A DNA stretch of 64,000 nucleotides. Source: Paludibaculum fermentans_A (GTDB lineage Bacteria > Acidobacteriota > Terriglobia > Bryobacterales > Bryobacteraceae). The stretch spans positions 6,324,001 through 6,388,000 of the forward strand of contig NZ_JBPJAQ010000001.1 of assembly GCF_051172195.1 (NCBI RefSeq). Reading direction: 5' to 3'. The stretch's first letter is position 1. The number at the start of each line of letters is the position of its first letter. Below the pieces are notes generated by a model. It was not told where the DNA came from. It made no database searches and saw nothing but the letters and a program-made list of their open reading frames with translations. This document shows, piece after piece, positions 10,237-19,820 of this stretch. The position numbers were made by a program, and so were the translations under genes.

Positions 10237-13200
10237 ATGCGCAAGAGAGCCGTGACGCTCTGTGATGGTGTCCGCCAACTTCTCCTGTTGCTGGCGACCG
10301 TGTTCATCACTTTCTGCACCTTGTCTTCGAGTTGCTCTTTCGGGCAGACCCTTTACGGATCTTTGACCGGCAATGTGAGCGACGCCAGTGGGGCGGCAGT
10401 GCCTAACGCGAAGATCGAAGCACTGAACACCGACAAGGGCACGATCAAATCAACCACAACCGACGAGCGTGGATCGTACCTGATGGGCGACCTGCTGCCC
10501 GGCACCTATAAGGTGAGCATCAGTGCTCCGTCCTTCTCCAGCCGGGTCCAGGAAGGCCTGTTGATCAGCGTCAACACGGTGATCCGGCTGGACGCCAACC
10601 TGTCGGTCTCGCAGATCAACGAGAGTGTGACGGTGAGTGCGGCGGCCGTAACGCTGCAAACAGATCGCGCCGACATTAACAACCAGATTCAGTCGTCGCA
10701 GATCACCAACTTGCCGCTGATCAACTCGCAGGGGCGCAATTTCCAGGTGCTCTTCAAGATCCTGCCTGGCTTCACGCCACCGGTTGAGGTTCACTCGGAG
10801 TCGGGTAATCCGCAGCGGTCGATGGCGACGCAGGCGAACGGCATGCCGCAGTCGAGCAACAATACCAAGCTCGACGGAGCCACCATCAGCCACCCCTGGC
10901 TGCCTCGCCTGGTGGCCTATCTGCCGCCGGTGGAAGCGGTGGAGACGGTAAACGTGGTGAGCAACAGCTTCGATGCCGAGCAGGGCATGGCGGGCGGCGC
11001 GGCCATGAACGTCACCATCAAGTCGGGTACGAACGAGTTCCACGGCGCTGGTTGGGAGTTCCTGACGAATAGCGTGCTGAAGGCTCGCAATTACTTCTAC
11101 TGCCTGTATTCGTGCACCGGCGACCCGAACCGGGCGCCGAAGAATGTGCAGAATCAGTACGGCGCCATGGTGGGCGGGCCCATCAAGAAGAACAAGCTCT
11201 TCTTCTTCGCCGATTGGGAACGCACGGAACGCCGCCTGGCTGCCTCGGCCCTGCGCACAGTGCCGACCGCCGCGATGCGGAGTGGTGATTACTCTGGCAC
11301 GGGGACGACGCTGTTTGATCCGGCTACCGGCAATGCGGATGGGTCGGGCCGTACGCCGTTTGTGAACAACGCGATTCCTTCCTCGCGGATCGATAGCGCG
11401 GCGGCGATCATGTCGAGCCTGATTCCTGCTCCGAACCAGAGCGTCTTTCCGAACAACTACCTGGCCGTCGGCAGCTACTCGTTCCGGCGCGACAACATCG
11501 ACTCGAAGATCAATTACATTCCGAACGACAAGACGCAGATCTTCGGCCGCTACAGCATTTCGCCGACGTTGGTGTTCGATCCGCCATCACTTGGCGCGGC
11601 CGGCGGCGATGCGACCAACGGCGGACAACCGGGACGCGCCCCGGGCCTGATCCAGAGCGCGGCCATCGGCGGCACGTATACCTTCAACTCGCGGGTTGTC
11701 CTGGACGCGGTGGTGGGCTACACAAGACTGCGGCTGTCGGCTGAGAACGTGGACATCGATAAGAATTACGGGCTGGATGTGTTGAAGATCCCGGGGACGA
11801 ACGGCGAAGACAGGCTGCAGGCCGGGTATCCGCGCTTCACTTTCAGTACGTTCTCCTCACTGGGCAATCCGAACGTCTCGAACCCCTTCCTGTTCCGCGA
11901 CCCGCAGTACGTCTTCAACACCAACGTGAGCGTCATGAAGGGATCCCACTCGATCCGTTTCGGGTTCGAGTACAGCAAGTACGACATCAACCACTTTCAG
12001 CCCCAGGCCTCGAACGGCCCTCGCGGCGGATTCAATTTCAATGGCGGGTTGACGTCACTGCGCGGCGGCGCTTCGACCACGGGATTCAACAGCTACGCCG
12101 ACTTCATGCTCGGATTGCCACAGGCGATGGGCAAGGACGTCCAGTATATGAATCCGGCCACGGTGCGCATGCCGTCCTACGGTTTGTACATCCGCGACGC
12201 GTGGCAGGTGAATCGCAAATTGACCATCGACTACGGCATCCGCTTCGAGGTCTATCCGGCCCCGCGGCGCGACCATTGGGACGGTGAACGCTACGATCCA
12301 ACCACGGATAAGGTTACGCGCGGCGGCTTCGACATGGGCAAGGGCCAGTTTGCGCCCCGCCTGGGCATGGCCTATCGCGTGAATGACAAGACCGTGGTTC
12401 GTCTCGGCGGCGGCATCAGCGTGGACCCGAATACATTCCGCTATCTGCGTGATGCCTATCCGGCCACGATCTCGAGCCAGTATTCCGGCGCTTCCACTTA
12501 TCAGCAGGCCGGCACGCTACGGACGGGCATCCCGATCGTGGTGGGGCCGGATCTCAACCAGAGCACCTTCTCTTTACCCGCGGCCGTGGGCACGACGAGC
12601 TTCCCGCAGAAGTTCGATCGCGGCTACCTGGAGTCGTGGAACCTCACCGTGCAGCGTGACGCCGGGGCGGGGTTCAATGTCCAGGCGGCTTATGTGGGCA
12701 GCCGGGCCATCCGCCAGACCGTGATCCAGAACATCAACGCGGCGGGTCCGGGCGGTGGCAACCCGGGCCGTGCGCTGTACGCGCAGTTTGCCCGCATTTC
12801 GGACATTAGGTGGTTCACTCCGTTCAATACAGCGAGCTACAACGGCTTCCAGTCTCAAGTGACGCGGCGCGTGAAGGGCACGATGCTGGGCATGGCCTAC
12901 ACGTGGTCGCGTTCCATTGGCTATGCCGACGACACCGACGGCGGACTGACCTTCAACTGGGTACCGATGCTGAAGCGGAACAAGGCGGTTGCGGGGTTTG
13001 ACCGCACGCATAACCTGCAGTTCTACGGCAACTATTCGCTGCCGTTTGGACGCGGTCACAATCTGGCTTCCAACGGCATCCTGGCGATGCTGGCCGGCGG
13101 CTGGCAGATGAACTGGATCCTGAGCCGGACCAGCGGCACACCGTTCACCGTGGGCACCTCAGGCAGTTCGCTGAATGCCGCGGGCAACACGCAAACGGCC

Positions 13201-13575
13201 GACCAGATCCTGGCCACGGTGAATATCCTGGGCGGACACGGGGTGGGGCAACCCTACTTCGATCCGAACGCGTTCGCGCCGGTGAACGACGTGCGTTTCG
13301 GCACCAGCGGCCGCAACCTGTTGCGTGGGCCAGGCGTATTCAACCTGGATGGCAGCGTGTTCCGGCACTTCCGGATCACGGAGAAGTTGGATCTGGAGTT
13401 CAGGACGGAGATCTTCGGAGCAACCAATACGCCGCAGTTCGGCAACCCTGGCGCAACCGCTTCCTCTCTGACGAGGAACGCGGATGGCAGCATCAGGGCC
13501 TTGAACGGTTTTGGTGAGATTACCAGCGCGAGCGGCGAACGGCAGTTCCGGTTCGCAATGAAGGTCACGTTCTAA
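10237..13575 (+). CDS. TonB-dependent receptor with carboxypeptidase-regulatory-like N-terminal domain
   Basis: A 1112-residue outer-membrane protein of the acidobacterial 'OmpA-related/Cna-like TonB receptor' type. The signal peptide ends about residue 38 (SSSCSFGQ). A carboxypeptidase-D-regulatory-like beta sandwich follows (about 40-125: LTGNVSDASGAAVPNAKIEA, TTDERGSYLMGDLLPGTYKV). A plug domain (about 130-260) and a long 22-strand-type beta barrel ending in an aromatic-rich GERQFRFAMKVTF complete it. Uptake of an oligosaccharide or other large ligand is the usual inference. The ATG at 10237 has TGAGGTA upstream and starts the signal peptide; the frame is open further upstream to 10105 without a credible start. 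Confidence 0.92.
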   Translation: MRKRAVTLCDGVRQLLLLLATVFITFCTLSSSCSFGQTLYGSLTGNVSDASGAAVPNAKIEALNTDKGTIKSTTTDERGSYLMGDLLPGTYKVSISAPSFSSRVQEGLLISVNTVIRLDANLSVSQINESVTVSAAAVTLQTDRADINNQIQSSQITNLPLINSQGRNFQVLFKILPGFTPPVEVHSESGNPQRSMATQANGMPQSSNNTKLDGATISHPWLPRLVAYLPPVEAVETVNVVSNSFDAEQGMAGGAAMNVTIKSGTNEFHGAGWEFLTNSVLKARNYFYCLYSCTGDPNRAPKNVQNQYGAMVGGPIKKNKLFFFADWERTERRLAASALRTVPTAAMRSGDYSGTGTTLFDPATGNADGSGRTPFVNNAIPSSRIDSAAAIMSSLIPAPNQSVFPNNYLAVGSYSFRRDNIDSKINYIPNDKTQIFGRYSISPTLVFDPPSLGAAGGDATNGGQPGRAPGLIQSAAIGGTYTFNSRVVLDAVVGYTRLRLSAENVDIDKNYGLDVLKIPGTNGEDRLQAGYPRFTFSTFSSLGNPNVSNPFLFRDPQYVFNTNVSVMKGSHSIRFGFEYSKYDINHFQPQASNGPRGGFNFNGGLTSLRGGASTTGFNSYADFMLGLPQAMGKDVQYMNPATVRMPSYGLYIRDAWQVNRKLTIDYGIRFEVYPAPRRDHWDGERYDPTTDKVTRGGFDMGKGQFAPRLGMAYRVNDKTVVRLGGGISVDPNTFRYLRDAYPATISSQYSGASTYQQAGTLRTGIPIVVGPDLNQSTFSLPAAVGTTSFPQKFDRGYLESWNLTVQRDAGAGFNVQAAYVGSRAIRQTVIQNINAAGPGGGNPGRALYAQFARISDIRWFTPFNTASYNGFQSQVTRRVKGTMLGMAYTWSRSIGYADDTDGGLTFNWVPMLKRNKAVAGFDRTHNLQFYGNYSLPFGRGHNLASNGILAMLAGGWQMNWILSRTSGTPFTVGTSGSSLNAAGNTQTADQILATVNILGGHGVGQPYFDPNAFAPVNDVRFGTSGRNLLRGPGVFNLDGSVFRHFRITEKLDLEFRTEIFGATNTPQFGNPGATASSLTRNADGSIRALNGFGEITSASGERQFRFAMKVTF

Positions 13576-13602
13576 GCCCAATCAGTCAGCGTTCGAGTCA
13601 AA

Positions 13603-13639
13603 TGCGTCCGGGTGGTGCAGGCCATCCGGGCGCATTTTT
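13603..13639 (+). terminator. Rho-independent terminator after the TonB-dependent receptor
   Basis: A 13-bp stem (13603-13615 with 13622-13634, two G-U wobbles) with a 6-base loop is followed by TTTTT. It starts 28 bp after the receptor stop codon. Confidence 0.8.
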
Positions 13640-13655
13640 ATTCCCGGCGGCTGGT

Positions 13656-14552
13656 TCAGCGAAGAGTAGCGCCCCAGGAGTTGCCGGCGCCGGGCAGTGC
13701 CGCGCTGGAGTATTCGTCCGCCAGGCGGCGCGCCGATTGCGTCAACTGCCAGCGATAAGCGACGGCGAGCACGAATAACCAGGTGGCGCCGGCGAACACG
13801 CCGGCTCTCACGCCCAGCAGGATGACGGAAGGTGTTCCGTAATCGGGCAGCAGGCTGACAAATAGGGCTGGCAGGCGAAGCGCCAGGAAGCCCACCAGGC
13901 AGCGCAGGGAAAACGCCATCTGGCCATCGCCCATCTGCTGGCTGATGCGATGGAGGGCAATGCCGAGCAGCGTGGGGAGAGCCAGGAGAAACGGGCTCAG
14001 CGACTGGAGAAAGCGGATGATCGCGAACTGCGAGTGCGCATCGGACAGGCGATCGCGGAGTGCGAAGATGCCGGGGACGAAGGCCAGGATCGCGAGGGCA
14101 AACAGATAGTCGACGCCGCGGAAGCGAACCCGCATGCCAATGTCCTGGAAGGACCAAAGCATGGCGGAGAGCCCGCCGGTGAGCAGCACGAGGGAGATGA
14201 CGACCGGAACCTGACGGAGGCTGACCAGGGTGTAGTGATAGCGGTCGATCCAGCCCAGCGCGTAAGTGAGCCATTCGAAGGTGTAGCGGATGAGGGCGGC
14301 GGTGGAGGCCGCGCACATCAGCAGCCAGGCGCGCCGCATGCGCGAGCCTCTGGGATAGTCGTCCAGGATCTTCCTCGAGAGAATGGAGGCTAGCGCATAG
14401 GCTGCTACCTGGAGTGCATGCGTGAGGAGGACGCCGGGGCCATGCCCGTTCGGGACCTTGTGCGACGACTGCTCGAACTGCACGGCTGAGGAGATCAGGG
14501 CGGCCAAGGCCGCGACAAGCCAAAGCCGGTTGGTCGTGAGGCGTTCCAGCAC
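13656..14552 (-). CDS. Integral membrane protein, third gene of an ECF sigma operon
   Basis: A 298-residue protein with about eight hydrophobic segments (for example LWLVAALAALISSAV, VVISLVLLTGGLSAMLW, VFAGATWLFVLAVAYRW) and no recognisable family motif. It starts with GTG at 14552, 4 bp after the anti-sigma stop, with GGAAGGA about eight bases upstream, so it belongs to the same transcript. It may be the membrane sensor or target of the sigma/anti-sigma pair. Function unknown. Confidence 0.75.
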   Translation of the reverse strand: MLERLTTNRLWLVAALAALISSAVQFEQSSHKVPNGHGPGVLLTHALQVAAYALASILSRKILDDYPRGSRMRRAWLLMCAASTAALIRYTFEWLTYALGWIDRYHYTLVSLRQVPVVISLVLLTGGLSAMLWSFQDIGMRVRFRGVDYLFALAILAFVPGIFALRDRLSDAHSQFAIIRFLQSLSPFLLALPTLLGIALHRISQQMGDGQMAFSLRCLVGFLALRLPALFVSLLPDYGTPSVILLGVRAGVFAGATWLFVLAVAYRWQLTQSARRLADEYSSAALPGAGNSWGATLR

Positions 14553-14556
14553 GCGG

Positions 14557-15087
14557 CTATCCTTCCTTCACCGCCAGAAGTGTGCCCGCGATACCCACCA
14601 GCCGGCCGGCGGCCAAGCCGCAGACTGATCCGAAGCAATCGCTGAGCGTGGCGACAAAGCCCGGCCACGTGCGGGCGGTCAGGTTGGTCTCAGGCTTGCA
14701 TATGACTTTTCGCGAAGCCAGGGCGATGGTGGCCGCGGCGGCACCGGGTCCGCAATAGGGAACCATGAGCGTGCGCAGGACACACAGGGCCTGGTCGATG
14801 CGCCATTCGGGCGCCGGGGCCCAATCCCGCGGGCGGAGGCTGGAGAGCCGGTCGAGCGTCACCTCTAGCAGTTGCTCGACCTCAGTTGAGGACAACGGAT
14901 CGCAGTGCCGCAGCCGCAGCGCTTCCGCGGACATCTCCTGCTGCCAGTGCTCGAGTTGGGCCAGAGTCGCCCCACATTCAGCGCAGGCGGCGGCATGCTG
15001 GCGCAGGGCGGCCGCACGGTGGAGCGCAGTTGTGCCGTCTATCAGCGCCAGCCACTCTTGCTCGGAGATTCCGTGTCGCATTGCCAT
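14557..15087 (-). CDS. Anti-sigma factor with zinc-finger-type N-terminus
   Basis: A 176-residue protein whose N-terminal helix bears the ZAS-type His-x3-Cys-x2-Cys motif (HAAACAEC, residues about 31-38). The C-terminal half is rich in Gly/Ala and Cys (VPYCGPGAAAATIAL, LSDCFGSVCGLAAGRLVG) and could form membrane-associated helices. The ATG directly follows the TAA of the ECF sigma gene (TAAATG), the classical arrangement for a co-translated sigma/anti-sigma pair. It is inferred to sequester that sigma factor. Confidence 0.75.
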   Translation of the reverse strand: MAMRHGISEQEWLALIDGTTALHRAAALRQHAAACAECGATLAQLEHWQQEMSAEALRLRHCDPLSSTEVEQLLEVTLDRLSSLRPRDWAPAPEWRIDQALCVLRTLMVPYCGPGAAAATIALASRKVICKPETNLTARTWPGFVATLSDCFGSVCGLAAGRLVGIAGTLLAVKEG

Positions 15088-15645
15088 TTATACGGGCTGC
15101 AGGCCGAAGCGTTGCGCCAGGCGCTTCTTAATGTTGAAGAGCCTCCATTGCACGGTGCCGGTTGGTGTTCCCAGCACTTCCGCAATTTCGTGATATTCCA
15201 AGCCTTGGACAAACCTGAGGAGTACCAGCTCGCGGTCTTCGGCGTGCAGCCAGCGCAGCCACTCGGCCATGGCGAGTTTTCGAAGGGGATCTTCATTCGT
15301 GGAGCAGAGGTGCTCCGACGTCGATTCGATATCGGAAGTGGAGACCTGGCGCGATGAACGCCGGACATGCTGAAGCCAGCAATTGCGGGCAATGCGGAAG
15401 AGCCACGGACGGAAGAGTTCGTGATCCCTGAGGGTGCGGCATTGCGTGTAAACGGCGAGCATGACTTCCTGGGTGAGATCCTCGGCCACGCCGCGCTCAC
15501 AGCCGTGCAACCGGAGATAGCTGAAGACGCGCGGACTGATGATCCTGAACAGATCAGAGAACGTGATTTCGTCCTGACGGGCGAGGAACTGTTCGATGGC
15601 TGCCCGCTCGTCCAGCAACGACCCGGTTGCGGTGCGCCCTCCCAT
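15088..15645 (-). CDS. ECF-family RNA polymerase sigma factor
   Basis: A 185-residue protein with region 2 (FSDLFRIISPRVFSYLRL, AEDLTQEVMLAVY, FRPWLFRIARNCWLQHVRR) and region 4 (EDRELVLLRFVQGLEYHEIAEVLG, GTVQWRLFNIKKRL). The ATG at 15645 is chosen although the frame is open to 15819, because the extra N-terminus is Pro/Arg-rich and unlike sigma factors. It is the first gene of a three-gene operon with an anti-sigma factor and a membrane protein. Confidence 0.9.
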   Translation of the reverse strand: MGGRTATGSLLDERAAIEQFLARQDEITFSDLFRIISPRVFSYLRLHGCERGVAEDLTQEVMLAVYTQCRTLRDHELFRPWLFRIARNCWLQHVRRSSRQVSTSDIESTSEHLCSTNEDPLRKLAMAEWLRWLHAEDRELVLLRFVQGLEYHEIAEVLGTPTGTVQWRLFNIKKRLAQRFGLQPV

Positions 15646-16029
15646 GGTAATTACAGCGCGGCCGGGCCCGACGTTAATAGAGATGCCGGGGCGGCGGGTT
15701 CTGTTGGCAGGAAGTGGTGACAAGTCATGCCGGCCGGGGTGGGGTGCGCCGCTGGGGAGCGGAGGCGAACAGCCAGTGCGTGCGCGGCGGTTGGCGCGAT
15801 CCGGCGGGAACGGGGCCACGAAAACATCAAATCATTCTATCTCCGTCCTGTTACAGATGCGACGGGAAAATAGCACCGGAACCGGTGCGGTGAATCGGTG
15901 TGGAGCGGCGGCCCGAGCGGCTTCCGAAGGGCCCGGAGCCGGGAGTTGGGTTGCAAGGGGTTTCAGGCCGAGGGGGGCAGGTGGGGGAATTCCTGGTATT
16001 CTGATTGCCGGCCGGGATTCGGAGGGACG
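15646..16029. other. Divergent intergenic region between the ECF sigma and DsbA-like genes
   Basis: 384 bp, very GC-rich, holding only overlapping short ORFs with no protein-like composition. It must contain promoters for the divergent sigma operon and the thioredoxin-fold gene, but no clear motif is visible. Confidence 0.4.
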
Positions 16030-16788
16030 ATGAAATCGACGCGTATTGCGATGCTGCTGCTGTGCTCGGCGCACATGGTGTGGAGTGCGGAGCAACCCAA
16101 GCCGGCAAAGAAGGTCGCCGAGGCGAAGGCGGAGGGCATTACACGCGAGCAGGCCGATGCCATCCTGTCTGAGCTGAAAACAATCCGGCAGTTACTGGAA
16201 AAGCAGGCGGCCGCTAATCCTGCGCCGCCAGGACCCCGGGCCACCAAATTGAAGCTCAGTCCCGGAGACAAGGTGCTGGGCCGGATGGATGCACCTGTCA
16301 CGATGGTGGAATTCACCGACTACCAATGTGGCTTTTGCCGTGCCTTTCACTTCAACACGTTTCCACAACTGAAGAGAGATTTCATCGACACGGGGAAGGT
16401 GCGGTTCATCAGCCGGGACTTGCCACTGGACTTCCATGCGAATGCCCTGCGTGCCGCGCAGGCCGCGCGTTGCGCCGGGGATCAGAACAAGTTCTGGGAG
16501 ATGCGTGAGGTGATGATCGCCAACGCCTCCAAGCTCGGCGAGGATGACCTGAACGGATATGCGGGGCAACTGGGTATCAACGTGCCGGCATTTCAGGCGT
16601 GCCTGAGCAGTAGGAAGTACGAGTCCGATGTCCGCTCAGAGACCGCACAAGCCACCTTGCTGAACATTGACGGCACGCCGAGCTTCCTGATCGGCAAATC
16701 GACGTTGGATGGGGTCGAGGGCGAGATCATGGTCGGGGCGCTGCCTGTGGCCGCATTTGAGAAACGATTGCGGGAACTGGAGAGATAG
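16030..16788 (+). CDS. Exported DsbA/DsbG-like thioredoxin-fold protein
   Basis: A 252-residue protein. A signal peptide (cleavage near residue 20) is followed by a helical linker, then a DsbA-type domain from about residue 75. The redox motif is CGFC (100-103) in EFTDYQCGFCRAFH, and the cis-Pro loop is DGTPSFLIG near residue 218. The expected role is oxidation or isomerisation of periplasmic disulfides, or delivery of reducing equivalents. The ATG at 16030 has GGAGGG directly upstream. It is followed 18 bp later by a small membrane-protein gene. Confidence 0.88.
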   Translation: MKSTRIAMLLLCSAHMVWSAEQPKPAKKVAEAKAEGITREQADAILSELKTIRQLLEKQAAANPAPPGPRATKLKLSPGDKVLGRMDAPVTMVEFTDYQCGFCRAFHFNTFPQLKRDFIDTGKVRFISRDLPLDFHANALRAAQAARCAGDQNKFWEMREVMIANASKLGEDDLNGYAGQLGINVPAFQACLSSRKYESDVRSETAQATLLNIDGTPSFLIGKSTLDGVEGEIMVGALPVAAFEKRLRELER

Positions 16789-16806
16789 CGGGCATCGGAA
16801 GGGTGA

Positions 16807-17403
16807 ATGACGGCGGCGGAAACAGCGTTGATCGTCACGCAGAATCGGACGCCTGCGATGCTGCTGGCTGTACTGGCGGGCGGCTTCGGACTGCTGTTGT
16901 TGGCCGGATTGGCGGCCCTCCTCCGTCAATGGGAAGGGCGGATCGTCCCGCTGTATGCGTTGGGCGCGGTGCTGATCGGCCTGATCTCGTGGGGTTGCAC
17001 GTGGGGTGTGCATCGGGCCAGGCATCCCAAAATCGTGCTCGAGATTACGCGCCTGGGCCTGGTCCCGCATTATGGCGTCGGTCTGCTTCGCGGGCAGGAA
17101 AAGGGGCCTGGGGGAGAGACGGAAGGATCCGGACCGCTCATGCCGTGGCGCAGCATCCAAGGCTTCCGGTTGGTAGAGAAGGAGATGCCTCTGCGAAGCG
17201 AACCGGACGGCAGCGTCGAAATGATCGAAGTAGTGGAGGTCCGCCTGAAGCAGGGTGTGCAGTGGCCCTATACGGGAACGGCCCTGGTGACCTTGCCGGA
17301 GGAACGCGGTATTGCGTACTTGCCGTCGGGTGGGGAGCCCGGACGGGAGGCGCTGGTGCAATTGTTGCAGCAGCACCTGCGGGCGGCGAGTTCCGGCGAA
17401 TAG
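16807..17403 (+). CDS. Two-helix membrane protein, unknown function
   Basis: A 198-residue protein with two hydrophobic helices (about 17-40 and 48-68) followed by a cytoplasmic region of about 120 residues with predicted beta character (KIVLEITRLGLVPHY, VEVRLKQGVQWP). The architecture resembles membrane-anchored PH-like small proteins, but I do not recognise a family. It is 18 bp downstream of the DsbA-like gene and probably co-transcribed. Confidence 0.65.
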   Translation: MTAAETALIVTQNRTPAMLLAVLAGGFGLLLLAGLAALLRQWEGRIVPLYALGAVLIGLISWGCTWGVHRARHPKIVLEITRLGLVPHYGVGLLRGQEKGPGGETEGSGPLMPWRSIQGFRLVEKEMPLRSEPDGSVEMIEVVEVRLKQGVQWPYTGTALVTLPEERGIAYLPSGGEPGREALVQLLQQHLRAASSGE

Positions 17404-17533
17404 CGTTGCTTGAGCTGCATCACTAGCCGAGCGTTCGTGGACCTTAACATCAATTACATTGAGTCGATGAGACCCCTAACTCCGTAATCGACCGCAAACA
17501 GGCATAGAATGGTCGCCGAGGCCGAGACCAGCT

Positions 17534-18415
17534 ATGCCCTTTCGCCCACGCGGCGCCATCTTCCTGCTGCTAAGCACTGCTTCCTTTGCGTTTGCCGCCG
17601 ATCCGACGTTCTTACGGCGCTCCATCGCGGCTGCGCCGGTTCAACCGGACGATCTCACGGCCGGAGCCAAAGGCGCCGCCTACCGCCCGCTCTTCGGAAT
17701 GGGCGATCCGCAGGCCAGGTACCTCAAGAGCATCGCCCGGTACGGTGAGCTGACCGTCGAGCCGGCGGGGCAATCCGCCCTGGTCTCCTATCCGGCCGAA
17801 GAGCAGGTGTACTTCGTCCTCTCCGGAACCGGGGCTGTTCTTTGCGACGGTGCAACCCAGGCCGTCAAGCCCAACGATTTCCTCTACCTGCCGCCCGGCA
17901 GCCGGCACGGCGTCGTCAACAACTCAGCCGGGCAGATTCACCTGCTGGTGATGGGCTTCCGCTTGCCCGGCGGCAACATCGTCCCGCCGGCCCGCCAGTT
18001 GATGATCGCCAACACCGCCGACGTGCCATTACAGCAATTGGCGAGCCACGGACCCACCACGCAGTTCAAGCTACTGATGGGCACCACAGAGAGCAAGCGC
18101 GACAAACTGCCCGCCGCCAGCCAGATGGCCAGCCTCTTCCTGATGGACTTTGCTCCTGGCGGCACCAATATCCCGCACCATCACGAGACGGAGGAGGAAA
18201 TCTACTTCATCCTTCAGGGCAGTGGTGAGATGGTCGCCGGCGGCGGTGTCGATGGCAATGAAGGGCGCTATCCCACCCGTCAGGGTGACGCGTGGTTTCT
18301 GCGTCTCAATACCACGGTCGGTTTCTACAGCGCTGCGCAGCCCGGCGGCGCCCACGACCTGGTGCTCGCCGTCCGCTCCAGTTTCCCGTTCCCGCCTTCG
18401 CGACGCGCGCCCTAG
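17534..18415 (+). CDS. Exported double-cupin protein
   Basis: A 293-residue protein with a signal peptide (RGAIFLLLSTASFAFAAD). Two cupin domains are visible: about 60-145 (EEQVYFVLSGTGAVLCDG, PPGSRHGVV) and about 185-285 (NIPHHHETEEEIYFILQGSGEMVAGGG, GDAWFLR). The second keeps the HxH...E metal motif; in the first the motif is weaker. It could be a metal-dependent sugar-acid isomerase or a binding protein. It lies 36 bp upstream of a Tat-exported MR/MLE enzyme, so a joint role in periplasmic uronate or aldonate metabolism is plausible. Confidence 0.78.
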   Translation: MPFRPRGAIFLLLSTASFAFAADPTFLRRSIAAAPVQPDDLTAGAKGAAYRPLFGMGDPQARYLKSIARYGELTVEPAGQSALVSYPAEEQVYFVLSGTGAVLCDGATQAVKPNDFLYLPPGSRHGVVNNSAGQIHLLVMGFRLPGGNIVPPARQLMIANTADVPLQQLASHGPTTQFKLLMGTTESKRDKLPAASQMASLFLMDFAPGGTNIPHHHETEEEIYFILQGSGEMVAGGGVDGNEGRYPTRQGDAWFLRLNTTVGFYSAAQPGGAHDLVLAVRSSFPFPPSRRAP

Positions 18416-18451
18416 CCGCGACGCAGCTATCCAGAAAGGACTCATTCCATC

Positions 18452-19816
18452 ATGGCTCGTTCCACCCTCTCCCGGCGCCAGTTGCTGGCCGCGGCTGCCT
18501 TGCCGGGGCTCTTCCAAATGACCGAAGCCTCAGCCTCTTCGCAGACCCTCAACAAGAACTCCGCGCCCAGCCAGTTGAAGATCACAGACATCCGGTCGGT
18601 GCTGGTGGCTTCCAACTACGACTATCCCATCATCCGGATCGATACCAACCAGGGTGTCTATGGTCTTGGCGAGGTACGCGATGCGGGCAGGGAAGGCACG
18701 GCGCTGGTGCTCAAGCCGCACCTGATGGGCCGCAACCCGCTGCAGATCGAACCCATTCTGGATAGCATCCGGAACTTCGCCAGCCAGCAGCGCATGGGCG
18801 GAGGCTATAGCGCGATCGACATGGCGCTGCATGATATCGCCGGCAAGGTGTATCGCGTTCCGGCCTGGCGCCTGATCGGGTCAAAGTACCGCGATTCCAT
18901 CCGCGTCTACTGTGATACCGACCAGAGTAAAGACCCCAAGATCTTTGCCGATCGTCTGCGGAAGCGCAAAGCTCAAGGCTTTACCTTCTTCAAGATGGAC
19001 CTGGGCACCAGCCTGGTTGTGGACCGTCCGGGTGCCGTCACCAGCTACAACACAGCCACCACGAAGGGCCTCCAGTATCTCTGCGAGTACATCCAGGCCA
19101 TTCGTGACCAGATTGGCTGGGAGGCTCCGCTGGCGACCGATCACTTTGGTCCGCTCAGCCTGAACGACAGCATCCGCTATGCGCGCGCATTCGAGCCCTA
19201 CAACCTGGCCTGGGCAGAAGACATGATCCAGGTAGGCCATTTGGGGGCCGGCGGCGATGCTCCAAAGAACTGGCGCGCTTACCGCGACCTGTCCGATGCC
19301 ACGACAACGCCCATCGCCACGGGCGAGAGTCTCTTCGGGTTGGAGGAAGGCTTCAAGGCGCTCATCGACAATCGGGCGGTCGACATCATTCACCCGGATC
19401 CCCTCACCTCCGGCGCCATCCGCGAAACCAAGCGCATTTGCGACTATGCCTCGATGAATGGAGTCCAGACGGCCATCCATTTCGCGGGTTCTCCGGTGGG
19501 GTGCCTGGCGTCCGTGCATATGGCGGCCACCCTCAAGGATATGTTGGCCATGGAGAACCACGCGGTCGATATCCCCTGGTGGGGCGACCTCGTCACAGGC
19601 CCCGCGAAGCCCATCGTGGAGCATGGCTTCATCCAGGTGCCCGATGCTCCTGGCCTCGGGGTTGAACTCAACGAGGCGGTGGTGAAGCAGCACATCCGCA
19701 AGGGCGGCTACTTCGAACCCACCCCTCAATACGACGATTACATCCTGGACCGCTTCCGCCTGGGCGGGCCGTATCCGCATCTGGACGAGAACGGCCAACC
19801 CGTCGTGAAGCAGTAG
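18452..19816 (+). CDS. Tat-exported mandelate racemase/muconate lactonizing (enolase superfamily) enzyme
   Basis: A 454-residue protein starting with a Tat-like signal (STLSRRQLLAAAALPGLF). The capping domain is followed by a TIM barrel with three metal ligands: the Asp in LATDHFGP, the Glu in AWAEDM and the Glu in ATGESLFG. The TAIHFAGSP segment supplies a likely catalytic His. These features suit a sugar-acid dehydratase of the D-galactonate/gluconate type. Export of an enolase-superfamily enzyme is unusual outside Acidobacteriota and Planctomycetota-like genomes. It ends 5 bp from the convergent beta-helix gene. Confidence 0.85.
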   Translation: MARSTLSRRQLLAAAALPGLFQMTEASASSQTLNKNSAPSQLKITDIRSVLVASNYDYPIIRIDTNQGVYGLGEVRDAGREGTALVLKPHLMGRNPLQIEPILDSIRNFASQQRMGGGYSAIDMALHDIAGKVYRVPAWRLIGSKYRDSIRVYCDTDQSKDPKIFADRLRKRKAQGFTFFKMDLGTSLVVDRPGAVTSYNTATTKGLQYLCEYIQAIRDQIGWEAPLATDHFGPLSLNDSIRYARAFEPYNLAWAEDMIQVGHLGAGGDAPKNWRAYRDLSDATTTPIATGESLFGLEEGFKALIDNRAVDIIHPDPLTSGAIRETKRICDYASMNGVQTAIHFAGSPVGCLASVHMAATLKDMLAMENHAVDIPWWGDLVTGPAKPIVEHGFIQVPDAPGLGVELNEAVVKQHIRKGGYFEPTPQYDDYILDRFRLGGPYPHLDENGQPVVKQ

Positions 19817-19820
19817 TCGT

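Noticed and set aside
13582..14523. 313-codon ORF overlapping the membrane-protein gene in another frame
   Set aside because: Arg/Pro-rich composition; the chosen frame has regular hydrophobic helices and a coupled start.
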